From Spirochaetes bacterium ADurb.Bin218 (GTDB lineage: Bacteria > Spirochaetota > UBA4802 > UBA5550), in NCBI GenBank assembly GCA_002069965.1, contig MWCI01000030.1:1-36406 (forward strand): 36,406 bases of DNA, given 5' to 3'. A model generated the notes under the pieces. The model was not told the origin of the DNA. It saw nothing but the letters and a program-made list of their open reading frames with translations, and searched no databases. The number at the start of each line of letters is the position of its first letter. Position 1 is the stretch's first letter. Position numbers and translations under genes: made by a program. Shown here piece by piece: positions 8,764 to 16,793 of this stretch.

Positions 8764-8785
8764 CTTCTACCTCAGATGGTAGAAG
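8764..8785. repeat. 8-bp perfect hairpin, role unclear
   Basis: CTTCTACC (8764-8771) and GGTAGAAG (8778-8785) flank a 6-nt loop. There is no T-tract on either side, so it does not look like an ordinary terminator. It could be part of a structured leader, an operator, or chance. Confidence 0.35.
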
Positions 8786-8928
8786 TATAATGTTATCACT
8801 GAAAAAGATTCTAAGGTATTATTAGAAAAATAATACACTTTGGAGCTACTGCAAATTTTTATCAAAAAACAAAGAAAAATTTTAACAGACAACAAAGTTA
8901 AATAGATAAAGAAAGCTGATAAATTTTT

Positions 8929-8955
8929 TAAAAGAATATCCACTTCTGCCGATAA
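8929..8955 (+). promoter_or_regulatory. Consensus sigma-28 (FliA) promoter
   Basis: TAAA (8929-8932), exactly 15 nt, then GCCGATAA (8948-8955): a full match to the flagellar sigma-28 consensus TAAA-N15-GCCGATAA. The predicted start of transcription is near 8962, about 24 nt before the ATG of the zinc-ribbon microprotein, on the same strand. Confidence 0.85.
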
Positions 8956-8985
8956 TATGAAAAATACATTTCAGGGGATAGATTT

Positions 8986-9117
8986 ATGAAATGTGCACGC
9001 TGCGGAAAAGATATAAATAAATTAAATCACTTCTATATACCTATAAAAGGAAGAAAAGAAGGTATAAGATATTGCATTGAATGTGCAAGAGAAGAAAAAA
9101 TAGTTACTCTTGTATAA
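8986..9117 (+). CDS. 43-aa zinc-ribbon microprotein under flagellar control
   Basis: The start is ATG with AGGGG about 8 nt upstream. The protein has two Cys pairs: CARC near the N-terminus (Cys3, Cys6) and CIEC (about residues 32-35), separated by a basic/aromatic linker, and a short charged tail. This is a minimal treble-clef/zinc-ribbon layout for binding one metal ion. No named family is recognised. A consensus sigma-28 promoter points at it, so it should be made with late flagellar and chemotaxis genes. The ABC-transporter operon starts 44 nt downstream with no terminator between them. A regulator or adaptor role is possible; function unknown. Confidence 0.8.
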   Translation: MKCARCGKDINKLNHFYIPIKGRKEGIRYCIECAREEKIVTLV

Positions 9118-9161
9118 AAGCAATTGATACTATTTCACCCTCTGTATTTTAAAAGCCTTTA

Positions 9162-10025
9162 ATGAAAAATCGCTTACTTATAATTTCAAGTTTTGTAGTA
9201 CTATACCTGATTTTAATTTTGCTATCGTGGATAGTCAACTATAACAAAACAGAAAAGCCCTATGGCTATAATGAATTTCATAAGGTAGTGTCTCTGTCAC
9301 CATCTGTCACGCGAATGATATTTGATCTGGAAGAAAAAGAAAGGCTCATTGGAATTACATCAAACTCCATAGACGAAAAATGCAATATTGAAATTATAGG
9401 AAGCTATGTATCCTTTGACATAGAAAAAATTCTAAATCTCAAACCAGATATAGTCATAACTACAGAGGATGAGTTAATTGTAAATAAAGCCAATATACTT
9501 CGCTACTTAGGCATAAATGTATTGGTTCTTCCATCAGGAAAAGATTTTGATTCCATTGAACAAAACTATATCACACTTGGTAGTTTATTTAACAAAAAAG
9601 ATCTGGCTATAAAAAAAATTTCCTTATACAGGGAAATGCTCCATTTAATAAAAAAAACTCAGCAACAGGGTAAAGTAGCATTTCTTGTATCTGGAAATCC
9701 CATCATTGTAGCAGGTGGTAGATCTTATATCTCAAAAATACTTAAAGATGCTGGAGCTATCAACGTATTTGAAAACAGTGACAGACTATACCCTCTAATA
9801 ACACTTGAGGCTTTACTGACTAAAAAGGCAGATGCAGTTATAGTAATGCTTAATTTTGATGCTAATTATCTAAGAAATACTTTGAACGACTTTAAATCTG
9901 TTTCTTTTATTTACAAAAATAATATTTTTGTTTCAGATGATAAAAACTTGCCATATTATACTCCCCGTGATTATGTGGAATCTGTTAAGAAAATTTCAGA
10001 ACTCATAAAAAACATAAAAAAATGA
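9162..10025 (+). CDS. BtuF/FepB-type substrate-binding protein, membrane-anchored
   Basis: 287 residues. KVVSLSPSVTRMIFDLEEKERLIGIT and IEKILNLKPDIVITTED are the typical first-lobe motifs of class III periplasmic binding proteins for cobalamin, haem or siderophores. The second lobe has GRSYISKILKDAGAINVF and ITLEALLTKKADAVIV. The N-terminus is one hydrophobic helix (about 5-24) with no Cys lipobox and no clear cleavage site, so it seems held in the inner membrane by an uncleaved anchor. There is no clear ribosome-binding site. It overlaps the permease gene by 4 nt (ATGA). The ligand cannot be told from sequence. Confidence 0.88.
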   Translation: MKNRLLIISSFVVLYLILILLSWIVNYNKTEKPYGYNEFHKVVSLSPSVTRMIFDLEEKERLIGITSNSIDEKCNIEIIGSYVSFDIEKILNLKPDIVITTEDELIVNKANILRYLGINVLVLPSGKDFDSIEQNYITLGSLFNKKDLAIKKISLYREMLHLIKKTQQQGKVAFLVSGNPIIVAGGRSYISKILKDAGAINVFENSDRLYPLITLEALLTKKADAVIVMLNFDANYLRNTLNDFKSVSFIYKNNIFVSDDKNLPYYTPRDYVESVKKISELIKNIKK

Positions 10026-10984
10026 AAAAGACTATAGTTTTTTTTACCCTACTCCTCTTATCAGCAGTAAGTATTGCAATAGGCATATCTCTCGGCAGCG
10101 AAACAATCAATCCCATAAAAATCTTTTATAATAAAAGTGATTTGTTATCCACTGAAATAATTACAAGACTACGCCTGCCACGGGTAATTACAGCCTTTAT
10201 TTCAGGGAGTTCTTTGGCTGTATGCGGAGTTGTGTTTCAATCCTTTTTTAGAAATCCCCTGGCAGATCCCTTTATAACAGGTATATCTGGCGGAGCTGCA
10301 CTGGGATATGCTATTTCTGTTGTCCTTGCCATTCCACCTCATTATGGGATCTTTTTTTCCATAGGAGGAAGCATTCTTGCTATTTTTATACTGAGTTCTT
10401 TAATTTCTAATTTTTCTGGCTCTACATCTTCATTTATATTATCAGGGATCTCCTTGAGCTTTATTTTTTCATCCTGCGTAATGTTAATCTTTGCCATTGC
10501 CAAAAGTGAAAGCGTTCATAAAATAATAATATGGATGATGGGGGATCTAAACTCAGCCAATAACGCTGCTTTCTCTATATACCTTGCACCACTTTTTATA
10601 TTGGCAATATGGTCTTTTCATAGACATATAGATCTAATCTCTCTTGGTGATGATTTTGCAAAAACCTCAGGAGTAAATCCATGGGAAGTCTTGCTAATAT
10701 TCTTACTTACCTCTGTGCTTGTTGCTCTTTCTGTTTTAATGGGAGGCATAATACCCTTTATTGGTCTTATGATTCCACATATAATAAGGCCATTATCCTC
10801 CTCTTTGACTTTTTATTCAATTCCCTTCTCTGCTCTATGCGGCGGTGCTTTCCTTGTTATATGCGACTCCATTTCCAGAAGCATAATCTCACCCTATGAA
10901 TTACCTGTGGGAGTTATAACTGGACTCCTTGGGGGATTATTTTTCTTTATGACTATTTTCCGCCAGAGGTCTACATCAGAATGA
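10022..10984 (+). CDS. FecCD/BtuC-type ABC permease
   Basis: 320 residues with about nine or ten hydrophobic helices and the family motifs RLPRVITAFISGSSLAVCGVVFQ (family R-L-P-R and GxxLaxxGxxfQ) and FRNPLADPFITGISGGAALGYA near the N-terminus. Later come GGIIPFIGLMIPHIIRPL and ELPVGVITGLLGGLFF, typical of the BtuC/FhuB fold. It imports cobalamin, haem or ferric siderophore with its partners. It overlaps both neighbours by 4 nt, a translationally coupled F-C-D order. Confidence 0.94.
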   Translation: MKKTIVFFTLLLLSAVSIAIGISLGSETINPIKIFYNKSDLLSTEIITRLRLPRVITAFISGSSLAVCGVVFQSFFRNPLADPFITGISGGAALGYAISVVLAIPPHYGIFFSIGGSILAIFILSSLISNFSGSTSSFILSGISLSFIFSSCVMLIFAIAKSESVHKIIIWMMGDLNSANNAAFSIYLAPLFILAIWSFHRHIDLISLGDDFAKTSGVNPWEVLLIFLLTSVLVALSVLMGGIIPFIGLMIPHIIRPLSSSLTFYSIPFSALCGGAFLVICDSISRSIISPYELPVGVITGLLGGLFFFMTIFRQRSTSE

Positions 10985-11781
10985 AAGAAATTATACTCCA
11001 GTGCAGCAACGTATCTGCAGGATATAACAAAAAAAACTTTATCACAGATTTATCCCTGGAGATATATAAAGGAGATTTCCTTTGCCTCATAGGGCAAAAT
11101 GGAGCAGGCAAGAGCACTGTGCTTAAGCTTTTGTCTTCGATTCTAAAACCATACAGTGGCGAGATAAGACTCAGAGGACAAAATATACTCAATATAGGTC
11201 ATAAAAAATTATCATCTCAAATGGCTGTTGTTAGAAATATCAATGGAATTATTCCAGATTTTTTAGTTAAAGACTTTGTCTCCTTTGGATCATTTCCTCA
11301 TGGAAGAGCCCTCTCCAAAATAAAGCAAAACCTCTGCAGTGAGATAATAAAGCAGACAGGCATTGATGATCTTAGCAAAAGAATCATAACAACACTTTCC
11401 TCTGGAGAATTTCAGCTTGTTCAAATTGCAAGAGCTCTCCTCCAGAGTAGGGATATTTTGCTTCTTGATGAGCCTGTTTCTAACCTTGATTACAGGCATA
11501 CTGTGGAGGTAATGAATCTGCTCAAAGAGTTTAACCACCAGGGGACAACCATAGTATGTGCCATACACGATCTTAATACTGCCTTGAATTTCTGTAACAG
11601 AATAGTTGCTCTAAAAAAAGGGAAAATCCTCTTTGATGGAAAACCAGAAGAATTAAATAATAAACTCTTAGAAAAAATTTATGACATAGACTTTATCTCT
11701 ATAAAAAATCCTGTAACAGGGAAACTTATGGTTTCCCCACTACAGGAGGTGACTAAAAAATATCACTCAAACAAAGAATAA
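10981..11781 (+). CDS. BtuD/FhuC-type ABC ATPase
   Basis: 266 residues. Walker A is GQNGAGKST (about 38-46), the signature is LSSGEFQLVQIARAL (a Ser replaces the usual first Gly of LSGGE), Walker B is ILLLDEPVSNLD, and the H-loop is AIHDLN. It powers the FecCD permease encoded just upstream, with a 4-nt ATGA overlap. It converges with flaA, 7 nt apart, and no terminator is seen in that gap. Confidence 0.94.
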   Translation: MKEIILQCSNVSAGYNKKNFITDLSLEIYKGDFLCLIGQNGAGKSTVLKLLSSILKPYSGEIRLRGQNILNIGHKKLSSQMAVVRNINGIIPDFLVKDFVSFGSFPHGRALSKIKQNLCSEIIKQTGIDDLSKRIITTLSSGEFQLVQIARALLQSRDILLLDEPVSNLDYRHTVEVMNLLKEFNHQGTTIVCAIHDLNTALNFCNRIVALKKGKILFDGKPEELNNKLLEKIYDIDFISIKNPVTGKLMVSPLQEVTKKYHSNKE

Positions 11782-11788
11782 AAGTATA

Positions 11789-12439
11789 TTACCACTCATC
11801 ACTTTGCTTGTCTTTATACTTATCTCTAACAGTTGCTGTTATATCATCAAGATAAAAATACTGCCACTGAGGATGAATCGTCTGATTTGCTGGTTGATAC
11901 TGTATGTGCATTATCCTGAGCTTTCTTTCCTGCTCAAGGTATTGATCCTGCTGCTTGATCCTGCTGTCTAAATTAACAGTGAGTTTTTTCCAACCAAGAA
12001 AGTTTAGCTTCCCAAAAGAAATTCTGTGATTTGTCCCATTGGCATCCTGTAAAATCATAAAAAGCTCTGCGGAAAAGTTCTTTCCATAAACCCAGATTGA
12101 TATGGACTTACAATATTTGTTAATCTCCAGGGGCTTTGCAGGAAAAATCTGAAAGGTATCCCCTTTTTTACCATAGACCTTTACTCCGAGATATTTTTTG
12201 GAGTTATTAAACTCAGCAGGATACTGATCCCTTATTTGAATGGAGCCCTCCTGATCTTTTGACTTTATAAATTTTAGATTGTCAGGACCATATTGTGTGT
12301 TTTCAAAATCCTCCAGAGTAATTTCTGTATAAACCTTCTGAAAGACCTGATTCACCTCTTCCTTCTTAGCTTCAGTCCCTTCTTGAGAAAATAGAGGTAT
12401 TGCAATGAGTGCAAAACACAGCAGTAATATTTTTTTCAT
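11789..12439 (-). CDS. flaA: Periplasmic flagellar filament sheath protein FlaA
   Basis: 216 residues. A signal peptide (about 1-19, hydrophobic core LLLCFALIAIPLF ending near FSQ) precedes a beta-rich domain: LEDFENTQYGPDNLKFIK, IQIRDQYPAEF, LGVKVYGKKGD, ISIWVYGKNFSAEL, then FYLDDITATVRDKYKDKQSDEW at the end. This is the layout of spirochaete FlaA sheath proteins, which coat the FlaB core of endoflagella in the periplasm. It stands alone here, so paralogues (FlaA1/FlaA2) may lie elsewhere. The ATG has GGAGG 8 nt upstream. It is the clearest taxonomic marker in the window. Confidence 0.92.
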   Translation of the reverse strand: MKKILLLCFALIAIPLFSQEGTEAKKEEVNQVFQKVYTEITLEDFENTQYGPDNLKFIKSKDQEGSIQIRDQYPAEFNNSKKYLGVKVYGKKGDTFQIFPAKPLEINKYCKSISIWVYGKNFSAELFMILQDANGTNHRISFGKLNFLGWKKLTVNLDSRIKQQDQYLEQERKLRIMHIQYQPANQTIHPQWQYFYLDDITATVRDKYKDKQSDEW

Positions 12440-12471
12440 TATACTATCCTCCGCATTTTTTAAACAATCAT

Positions 12472-12500
12472 AAAATAATCTTAATATAAGGTGATGTCAA
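12472..12500 (-). promoter_or_regulatory. Putative sigma-70 promoter for flaA
   Basis: On the minus strand, TTGACA (12495-12500), a 17-nt spacer and TATTTT (12472-12477) lie about 33 nt before the flaA start codon. No sigma-28 element was seen, which agrees with flaA being sigma-70-driven in other spirochaetes. Confidence 0.55.
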
Positions 12501-12618
12501 TCAAATCTTGATGTTTTATCCTAATTTTTATAGTATATTTTTTGAGTTGACATGTAGCAAGGATAAATTTAATTAATCAGATAATAAAAATTATACTTAT
12601 GCAAAAAAATAATTTTCC

Positions 12619-12654
12619 TGTAAAGACTTTACATTTTTATGAATTTATTATAAA
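12619..12654 (+). promoter_or_regulatory. Palindrome overlapping a possible promoter of the Mla operon
   Basis: TGTAAAGACTTTACA (12619-12633) is a perfect 7+1+7 palindrome. Its right arm TTTACA (12628-12633) could act as a -35, with TATAAA at 12649-12654 after 15 nt (or TAAAAA after 17). A repressor bound here would block transcription of the downstream operon. A second TTGACA at 12547-12552 lacks a good -10. Confidence 0.4.
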
Positions 12655-12706
12655 AATGGCACAGATTAAAATCCTCATTATTTATTTGAGGATTTAACAG
12701 GATATT

Positions 12707-14365
12707 ATGTTGAAAAATTTTAAGATAAAAACATTTTTTATATTTTTAATTCTCCTATCCTTGCTTTATGGAGAGGCTTCCTTTGCCAGAACTTCCACTG
12801 AAAAGGAAAGCCCTGATTGGTTCTGGTTTTTTTATGAATATTCCAGTGATGAAAAAGCAGAAACTGTAGTCTATAGGCCCTTTCTTCTTGAATCAGAAGG
12901 CTCTGGAAAGCTATTTCAGGCATCCCTCATGCCTCTATTTTTTTGGAGATATAAAGATGAGACAAAGGATGTGGTAAAGGGATTTTTTGGATTATATGGT
13001 TCAGATAGCTACTCTCACACTAAAAAGGGAGATGATTATGACTCAGGGCTTTTTCCTCTATATCTCTACGGTAGAGGAGCTTCTCATGAGGATAACTATC
13101 TCTTTGTTTATCCAATTGGTGGAAATATAAGGGGCAAATTTGGCTATGATCGAATTTCTCCATGGGTTTTCCCTTTTTTTACTCTCTTTTTTCTATTTCC
13201 TCCTTCTTCTATTTTCTCATGGCAAAGCCTCTTCCTTGGACTTGCTGCCCTTATACCAGTTTATACTGAATTTGAATTTAAAGATTATGAGGCTAAAGCT
13301 ATTTTTTGGCCCTTTATTGCCTGGGGCAAAGGGGATAAAAGAAGAGATTTTAGAGTTCTGCCTTTTTATGCTCATAATTATAAAGATGGATGGTATGATA
13401 ACTACTCATGGCTGCTGCTTATCAATTATAGAGAGCTCTATTTGAAAAATGATACTCACTATACCTTTTTCTTCTTCCCTTTCTATGGAAAAAAATGGAG
13501 CGACAGCGGAGATTTTCAGGCAACTACAATACTGTGGCCATTTTTCTCATGGGGCTACAATAAAAAAACAAATGATAGATCTTACAATCTGCCATGGCCC
13601 TTTGTCCAAATACGAGACTGCGACAGACCAAAGGTTTACAGCAGAATCTTCTTCCCTTTCTATGGAAAATACCACTATGAAAATAGTAAAACTTTTTTTG
13701 TAACGCCTTTATATTTCACGCTTCAAAAAGAAACAGAAAGTTATACTTCTGATTATAAATTTATCTGTATAATTATGTGGTATTTTAAAAGGGATTACCT
13801 TAAAACTCATGAATACTATGGCAATTCATGGGGTTACTTTAAACTCTGGCCTCTTTTACAGATTGAATGGAATGACAGAGGCATGTATGGAATCAATATA
13901 CTTTCTCTCCTGCCATTCAGAGACACCATGGGATACGAGAAGCTTTACCAGCCATTTTGGACTATCTTTGAATACAGAGTTAAAGAAAATGGAGAGAAGC
14001 ACCTTGGAATTTTGCTTAGAACCTATTATCAGGTATGGAGTCAAGAGTTTTTCAAAATGAAAATACCTCTAATTGTAAGCTATAGTTCCAAAAGAGGAAC
14101 AGTTACAAAAGCCACTTTTCTCCTCAATTCCTTTGGCTATGAGAAAAACTCTCAAGGCAAATTCTTGAAATTTTTCTGGCTTCCCTTGCGAATTGGAGAG
14201 GGGGATAAAGACCTTAAAATTTCCAATAATATAGACGAAGATATTAGTAACTATGAGACTCAGTCAGAGCATTATGTAAAGCTCTGTGGTTTTAATTATA
14301 ATCACTCGGATTTAAATAATGACTCTTATTCTCAAAACTTTTATATTGAGAGGAATTGCTTTTAA
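12707..14365 (+). CDS. Aromatic-rich repeat protein, probable outer-membrane partner of Mla
   Basis: 552 residues, family not recognised. A signal peptide-like N-terminus (about 8-27, ends near SFA) is followed by a protein exceptionally rich in Trp, Tyr and Phe. A WPF/PFY motif recurs, for example FWPFIAWG (about 198), FFPFYGKKW (254), LWPFFSWGY (275), LPWPFVQI (295), FFPFYGKYHY (314) and LWPLLQI (380). These are spaced by charged turns (Asp-Lys-rich), like antiparallel beta strands with aromatic girdles. One more hydrophobic stretch lies at about 150-185. Its stop codon touches the mlaE start (TAA-ATG), so it is the first gene of the Mla operon. I infer an envelope beta-barrel or beta-sheet partner for lipid transport. 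Confidence 0.7.
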   Translation: MLKNFKIKTFFIFLILLSLLYGEASFARTSTEKESPDWFWFFYEYSSDEKAETVVYRPFLLESEGSGKLFQASLMPLFFWRYKDETKDVVKGFFGLYGSDSYSHTKKGDDYDSGLFPLYLYGRGASHEDNYLFVYPIGGNIRGKFGYDRISPWVFPFFTLFFLFPPSSIFSWQSLFLGLAALIPVYTEFEFKDYEAKAIFWPFIAWGKGDKRRDFRVLPFYAHNYKDGWYDNYSWLLLINYRELYLKNDTHYTFFFFPFYGKKWSDSGDFQATTILWPFFSWGYNKKTNDRSYNLPWPFVQIRDCDRPKVYSRIFFPFYGKYHYENSKTFFVTPLYFTLQKETESYTSDYKFICIIMWYFKRDYLKTHEYYGNSWGYFKLWPLLQIEWNDRGMYGINILSLLPFRDTMGYEKLYQPFWTIFEYRVKENGEKHLGILLRTYYQVWSQEFFKMKIPLIVSYSSKRGTVTKATFLLNSFGYEKNSQGKFLKFFWLPLRIGEGDKDLKISNNIDEDISNYETQSEHYVKLCGFNYNHSDLNNDSYSQNFYIERNCF

Positions 14366-15175
14366 ATGGAAAACATAGCTAAGGAAAAGAGCATCTATAG
14401 TTTTTTCCATTCCATTGGCCAAAAGATGCTCTATCAAATATGGTTTTCCGGATTTACAATTGTTCTGTTTTTTAAGGCCTTACTGCAGATGAGATTTGCC
14501 TTTGCAAAGAGAAGAGAAATTGTAAAACAAATGTATGTCTCTGGTATAAAAAGCATGCTTGTTTGCTCAATTGTTGCTCTCTTTGGTGGGATGATACTTT
14601 CTCTCCATACAGGTGTTGAGCTAAAAAGATGGGGGCAGCAGGATGTAGTCCCTACATTGATGATAAATGTAATGAATAAGGAGATGGGGGCTTTCCTTAC
14701 TGGTATTATTCTCACAGCCTTTTCTGGTGCAGCCATGGCAGCAGAGCTTGCCACAATGAAGGTTTCTGAGGAAATCGATGCCCTTGAGATGATGTCAATT
14801 AATCCTGTGCGTTTTCTTGTAATGCCAAGGATTGTGGCTCTGATGATAATGCTGCCAACACTTTCAATATATACTGTTATACTGGGAGTTTTTGGAGGAG
14901 CTTTAATCTCTTACTTCCAACTTGGGCTCACATTTGAAGACTATTATCATAGAGTATATGAATCGATCTGGCTCAAAGATATGTATGTTGGCCTTCTCAA
15001 AAGCCTTGTCTTTGGTATTATAATTTCCTCCATAAGTTGTGCCAATGGTCTCATTGCAGAAAATGGAGCAGAAGGTGTTGGCCGTGCAACAAGGATTTCT
15101 GTTGTCTCTTCTTATCTAATGATCCTCATTGTGGGTTATTTTATAACAGCTCTTTTCTATGGAGGCTTTTTATGA
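14366..15175 (+). CDS. mlaE: MlaE-type ABC permease for lipid transport
   Basis: 269 residues with five or so hydrophobic helices. Conserved MlaE/TGD1 motifs: FGGMILSLHTGVELKRWG, GAFLTGIILTAFSGAAMAAELATMKVSEEIDALEMMSINPVRFLVMPRI and the terminal LIVGYFITALFYGGF. It forms the inner-membrane channel of an MCE lipid transporter with MlaF and MlaD. It starts directly after the upstream stop, so translation is probably coupled. Confidence 0.95.
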   Translation: MENIAKEKSIYSFFHSIGQKMLYQIWFSGFTIVLFFKALLQMRFAFAKRREIVKQMYVSGIKSMLVCSIVALFGGMILSLHTGVELKRWGQQDVVPTLMINVMNKEMGAFLTGIILTAFSGAAMAAELATMKVSEEIDALEMMSINPVRFLVMPRIVALMIMLPTLSIYTVILGVFGGALISYFQLGLTFEDYYHRVYESIWLKDMYVGLLKSLVFGIIISSISCANGLIAENGAEGVGRATRISVVSSYLMILIVGYFITALFYGGFL

Positions 15176-15915
15176 TAGAGCTGCATAATATTTGCAAACG
15201 CTTCGGCAGTAAAATTGTGCTTGATGATGTATCACTTAAAATAGAAGATGGAGAAACCTTTGTTATAATTGGTCAATCTGGCGTTGGCAAAACTACTATA
15301 TTGCGCGCCATAGCTGGTTTTTTTAATCCAGATTCAGGAGAGGTGCTCATCGATGGGATTCATATGGACAGAGCTACATCAAGAGTAAAAGCAAACTTAA
15401 GAGAAAAGATGGGTTTTTTATTCCAATCTGGCGCTCTCATAAACTGGCTATCTGTTAGGGAAAACGTAGCCTTGCCCCTTGTTGAACACAGAATTGGCAC
15501 AAAGGAAGAAATTGATCGCATAGTAGATGAAAAGCTTGAGTTGCTACAATTGACAGATGCTGCCGAAAAAATGCCCTCTGATATAAGTGGAGGCATGAAA
15601 AAGAGAGTGGGACTTGCCCGTGCAATAGTTCGCAATCCGCGGATAATTCTCTATGATGAACCCACATCTGGCCTTGATCCTGTCATGTCTGCAAAAATAG
15701 ATGAACTCATAATAAAAATGAAAAATGAGCTTAAAGTAACCTCTATTGTTGTAACACACGACATGGAAAGTGCCTATAGAATAGCAGATAGAATTGCCAT
15801 GATTTACAAAGGATCTGTCCTTCAATGTGGAACACCAGAGGAAATAAAAAATACAACAAACCCCTTTGTGCGGCAATTTATAGAAGGAAGACTCCATGGA
15901 CCTATAGAGGTATAA
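15172..15915 (+). CDS. mlaF: MlaF-type ABC ATPase
   Basis: 247 residues from the ATG at 15172, which overlaps the mlaE stop by 4 nt and has GGAGG (15161-15165) 6 nt upstream. A longer in-frame extension back to 15037 lies inside mlaE and is rejected. Walker A is GQSGVGKTT, the signature is ISGGMKKRVGLARAI, Walker B is IILYDEPTSGLDP, and the H-loop is VTHDM. It drives phospholipid movement through MlaE. Confidence 0.95.
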   Translation: MIELHNICKRFGSKIVLDDVSLKIEDGETFVIIGQSGVGKTTILRAIAGFFNPDSGEVLIDGIHMDRATSRVKANLREKMGFLFQSGALINWLSVRENVALPLVEHRIGTKEEIDRIVDEKLELLQLTDAAEKMPSDISGGMKKRVGLARAIVRNPRIILYDEPTSGLDPVMSAKIDELIIKMKNELKVTSIVVTHDMESAYRIADRIAMIYKGSVLQCGTPEEIKNTTNPFVRQFIEGRLHGPIEV

Positions 15916-15960
15916 AGTGTTTCAAAGTAAAAATTTTAATATAATAAAAGAAATAGTTTT

Positions 15961-16617
15961 ATGAAGAGAATAAATGAATTTATGGTTGGAATAGTATTTG
16001 TGGCAGCAATGACTGTGCTGGCATACTTTACCATTGTTAGAGGAGAATTCTTTAGCAAAAAAGAATACTATGAGATGTCTGTAATATTCTCTGATGTGGA
16101 AAGCCTTGCAGTGGGCAACAAGGTCCTTGTAAATGGAGTGGAGGCAGGAACTGTAGAGTCCATTGAACTTATGCCAGATGCAAAGGTTCTGGTAATAATG
16201 AAAATGTTTAAAAAATTTACTTTATATGAAAATTATAAAATTCTCCTGAAAAATCAAACAGCAATTGGTGGTCGTATTATTGTAATATACCCAGGAGAGG
16301 CAGCTATAGAAAATATTGCCTATGAAACTGTTGATACAGTTAAAAATCTCCATGGTTCAACTATCGGGGATCCTATTTCAAAAATATCTGAGGTAATTGA
16401 TGAAAACAGAGAGGATCTTCGCATTGCAATTAGAAATTTCAGGGAATTCAGTGAAAAGATAAATAAGGGCGAAGGCACAATAGCAAAATTAGTCAACGAA
16501 GGAACAATTCACGATGACACAGGAAAACTAATTCAGGAATTGCGTGATACAATTGAGGATTCCAGAGAGCAAGCTCCTGTCACAAGTTTTATAAGAGCTG
16601 CACTTACTGCATTTTAA
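15961..16617 (+). CDS. mlaD: MlaD-type MCE domain lipid carrier
   Basis: 218 residues. One N-terminal transmembrane helix (about 7-26) is followed by a single MCE domain (about 37-115: MSVIFSDVESLAVGNKVLVNGVEAGTVESIEL, then GGRIIVIYPGE). A helical tail with ISEVIDENREDLRIAIRNFREFSEKI and the GEGTIAKLVNEGTIHDD motif common in MCE proteins ends it. It is the periplasmic lipid-binding ring of the Mla complex. The gap to mlaF is 45 nt and the ribosome-binding site is weak. No MlaC or MlaA gene follows, so the outer-membrane link may be made by another protein. Confidence 0.93.
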   Translation: MKRINEFMVGIVFVAAMTVLAYFTIVRGEFFSKKEYYEMSVIFSDVESLAVGNKVLVNGVEAGTVESIELMPDAKVLVIMKMFKKFTLYENYKILLKNQTAIGGRIIVIYPGEAAIENIAYETVDTVKNLHGSTIGDPISKISEVIDENREDLRIAIRNFREFSEKINKGEGTIAKLVNEGTIHDDTGKLIQELRDTIEDSREQAPVTSFIRAALTAF

Positions 16618-16734
16618 TGTAAAATTTCCTTTGATAGGCCTATTATTATTGACAAATTTTCAAATACAAAAAAATTTTCTGCAAAACCTTAATTCTTAAG
16701 GATATTTATTTTTTGTCACAAAATGGCTTTGATA

Positions 16735-16765
16735 TTGACAAAAAGTATAACAATGCTTTTATACA
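16735..16765 (+). promoter_or_regulatory. Putative sigma-70 promoter for carB-pyrR-trxB
   Basis: TTGACA (16735-16740), a 19-nt spacer and TATACA (16760-16765) lie just upstream of the carB ribosome-binding site. A TTTATA at 17-nt spacing is the alternative. A second TTGACA at 16649-16654 has no good -10. No PyrR-type anti-terminator was recognised in the short leader. Confidence 0.4.
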
Positions 16766-16793
16766 AACAATAATATATATAAGGAAGGTAGAA

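Larger units (their letters stand above)
8573..8985. other. Intergenic region with two hairpins and a sigma-28 promoter
   Basis: 413 bp without a supported gene, very AT-rich. It holds an inverted repeat (8629-8654), a hairpin (8764-8785) and, at the right end, a flagellar sigma-28 promoter. No cobalamin-riboswitch B12 box, tRNA or other known RNA was recognised. Confidence 0.6.

Noticed and set aside
8957-8989. A 10-codon ORF whose stop overlaps the zinc-ribbon ATG, resembling a leader peptide.
   Set aside because: Its ATG lies upstream of the start of transcription predicted from the sigma-28 promoter and it has no ribosome-binding site.
8573-9161. Possible cobalamin riboswitch in front of the BtuF-like gene.
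   Set aside because: I could not find a B12-box-like segment or the expected multi-helix layout; only two simple hairpins are visible.
15037-15171. N-terminal extension of mlaF.
   Set aside because: It lies inside mlaE in another frame, and its Cys/Trp-rich peptide is not MlaF-like. The ATG at 15172 has a good ribosome-binding site and the ATGA overlap.
16713-16793. 27-codon N-terminal extension of carB starting at TTG.
   Set aside because: It spans a likely promoter and is unlike CarB; the GTG at 16794 starts the conserved PKRED sequence.
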